A stretch of 9,493 bases of DNA from PALSA-505 sp035308365. GTDB taxonomy: Bacteria > Actinomycetota > Actinomycetes > Streptosporangiales > Streptosporangiaceae. Positions 8,448 through 9,493 of this stretch are shown in pieces. The notes under the pieces were generated by a model. The model did not search any database and had not been told where the DNA came from. It saw nothing but the letters and a program-made list of their open reading frames with translations. Location: the NCBI GenBank assembly GCA_035308365.1, contig DATGGU010000110.1, forward strand, positions 1 through 9,493, in the 5' to 3' direction. The translations under genes and the position numbers were made by a program. How positions within the stretch are numbered: position 1 is the first letter of the stretch; each line of letters begins with the position of its first letter.

Positions 8448-9493
8448 ATGACCGCCCAGCCGGACAGCGTCACGGCGACGGCGGCCGGTCCGCCGTCTGT
8501 CGTGTCGAATTCGGTGATGTTGGGTGGTTTGGTGGCTGGGTTGCCGGTGGCTGAGCGGGTGCGGTTGGTGTCGGGGGCGGATAGCTGGCGGACGTGTGGG
8601 TGTCCGGTGGTGGGGTTGCGGGCGATGGTGATGTCGGATGGGCCGGCGGGGGTGCGGGGGATGACGAAGGATGAGCGGCGGCCGTCGGGGTGTTTGCCGT
8701 GTCCGTCGGCGTTGGGGGCGACGTGGGATGTGGGGCTGGTTTATGAGGTGGCGGTGGCGCTGGGGGCTGAGGCGCGGGGGAAGGGGGTGGATGTGGTGCT
8801 GGCGCCGACGGTGAATGTGATGCGGTCTCCGTTTGGTGGGCGTGGGTTTGAGTTTTTTGGTGAGGATCCGGTGCTGGTGGCGGGGTTGGGTGTGGCGTTT
8901 GTGCGGGGGGTGCAGCGGGCGGGGGTGGCTGCGGCGGTGAAGCATTTTGTGGCTAATGATTCGGAGACTGGGCGGTGGACGTATGACGTGCGGGTGGCGG
9001 AGGGGGTGTTGCGGGAGGTGTATTTGGTGCCGTTTGAGGCGTGTGTGCGGGAGGGTGGGGCGTGGCTGGTGATGGCGGCGTATAACCGGGTGAATGGGGT
9101 GGCGATGACGGAGAATGTGGGGTTGTTGCGGGATGTGCTGAAGAATGAGTGGGGTTTTGATGGGGTGGTGGTCTCGGATTGGCATGCGGCGCGCCGGACC
9201 CGGGAGACGGCTGCGGCCACGCTGGATTTGTCGATGCCGGGGCCGGGGGGGCCGTGGGGTGAGTTGCTGGCGCAGGCGGTGGCTGGGGGGGTGGTGAGCC
9301 AGGGGCTGGTGGATGACAAGGTGGTCCGGTTGCTGCGGCTGGCCAGCCGGGTCGGCGCCCTGGATGGCGGCGGGAATGGTGAGGCCGTGGGCGGGGCGGC
9401 TGGGCTGGACGCCGGGCCGGGCGGGGTGGATGGCGGGCCGGGCGGGCCGGGCGGGGTGGATGGCGGGCCGGGCGGGCCGGGTGGGGTGGTGGG
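8448..9493 (+). CDS. Beta-glucosidase, glycoside hydrolase family 3 (3' end beyond the window)
   Basis: The first 348 codons are present; family members usually run 700-850 residues. GH3 enzymes cleave terminal beta-linked sugars with retention of configuration. Landmarks in order are SDGPAGVRG (D64), GGRGFEFFGEDP (R132), KHFVANDSE (K165, H166) and VVSDWHAA, where D244 is the expected nucleophile. The acid/base residue usually lies in the C-terminal domain outside the window. The N-terminal barrel domain ends near LRLASRVGALDG (about 306), then a Gly/Pro-rich linker starts. No signal peptide is visible, so it is probably cytoplasmic, acting on imported substrate. The ATG has only a weak AGG (8439-8441) ahead; ATG 8517 (codon 24) is an alternative without a better site. 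Codons 23-241 almost never end in C or A, unlike every other gene here, yet the frame is intact. Confidence 0.92.
   Translation, partial: MTAQPDSVTATAAGPPSVVSNSVMLGGLVAGLPVAERVRLVSGADSWRTCGCPVVGLRAMVMSDGPAGVRGMTKDERRPSGCLPCPSALGATWDVGLVYEVAVALGAEARGKGVDVVLAPTVNVMRSPFGGRGFEFFGEDPVLVAGLGVAFVRGVQRAGVAAAVKHFVANDSETGRWTYDVRVAEGVLREVYLVPFEACVREGGAWLVMAAYNRVNGVAMTENVGLLRDVLKNEWGFDGVVVSDWHAARRTRETAAATLDLSMPGPGGPWGELLAQAVAGGVVSQGLVDDKVVRLLRLASRVGALDGGGNGEAVGGAAGLDAGPGGVDGGPGGPGGVDGGPGGPGGVV
8514..9170 (+). other. Block of G/T-ending codons inside the GH3 gene
   Basis: Across 219 codons I count three ending in C (AGC, GAC, AAC) and none ending in A. Two-fold pyrimidine codons are nearly all T-ending (GAT, TTT, TAT, AAT, TGT) and four-fold codons nearly all G-ending. 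The preceding codons and the transporter genes use C freely. C-ending codons return from GTC at 9171. Counts were made by eye and could be off by one or two. Confidence 0.85.
9421..9480 (+). repeat. Exact 30-bp tandem duplication encoding a Gly/Pro-rich linker
   Basis: Positions 9421-9450 and 9451-9480 are identical; the unit begins GCGGGGTGGATGGCGGG and ends CCGGGCGGGCCGG. A decayed third copy continues to the edge. In the GH3 frame each unit reads GVDGGPGGPG. The array may extend beyond the window. Confidence 0.9.

Noticed and set aside
8250..9185. 311-codon - strand frame rich in His, Pro and Arg
   Set aside because: It is the mirror image of the G/T-ending codon block in the GH3 gene, whose complement lacks stop codons. 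The + strand carries the GH3 catalytic motifs.
8448..9493. GH3 gene as a pseudogene because of its odd base composition
   Set aside because: The frame is intact through all 348 codons and the substrate-binding and nucleophile motifs are conserved, so the unusual bases are confined to synonymous positions.

Overview
The window looks like chromosomal DNA from a high-GC actinomycete. Coding sequence is very GC-rich with mostly C- or G-ending codons, GTG is used as a start codon, genes are packed with ATGA/GTGA overlaps, and ribosome sites are AGGAGG-like. No marker allows a genus call.

Layout, all on the + strand. Positions 1-117 may be the 3' end of an upstream gene. Positions 118-913 are a long regulatory and non-coding stretch. 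It holds a 37-bp GC-rich tandem repeat array (526-703), a sigma70-like promoter (738-766), and two identical 14-bp LacI-type operators (783-796 and 862-875). Then follows a tightly packed operon: a LacI-family regulator (914-2131), two Dpp/Opp-type ABC permeases (2132-3112 and 3116-4138), and two Dpp/Opp-type ATPases (4135-5370 and 5367-6479). After a 144-bp gap with two short hairpins comes a family 5 lipoprotein solute-binding protein (6624-8333). A 114-bp gap with a perfect 14-bp hairpin separates this from a GH3 beta-glucosidase (8448 to the window end, incomplete).

Reading of the system: the genes form a regulated uptake-and-hydrolysis locus. The binding lipoprotein captures a solute outside the cell, the permease pair and ATPase pair import it, and the GH3 enzyme would hydrolyse it. 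The regulator is the first gene of its own operon and probably represses it through the two operators. The transporter family is usually annotated as dipeptide/oligopeptide, but the LacI regulator and GH3 enzyme argue for a beta-linked oligosaccharide such as cellobiose, cello-oligosaccharides or another beta-glucoside. The substrate is inferred, not seen.

The oddest feature is in the GH3 gene. For about 219 codons (8514-9170) it almost entirely avoids C and A at the third codon position, using G or T, with sharp edges and an intact frame. It then runs into a Gly/Pro-rich linker built from an exact 30-bp tandem repeat at the window edge. I see no phage, IS, CRISPR, tRNA or rRNA feature, and no wholly new system. 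The unusual points are the mosaic GH3 gene, the repeat array, the operator pair and the hairpins.
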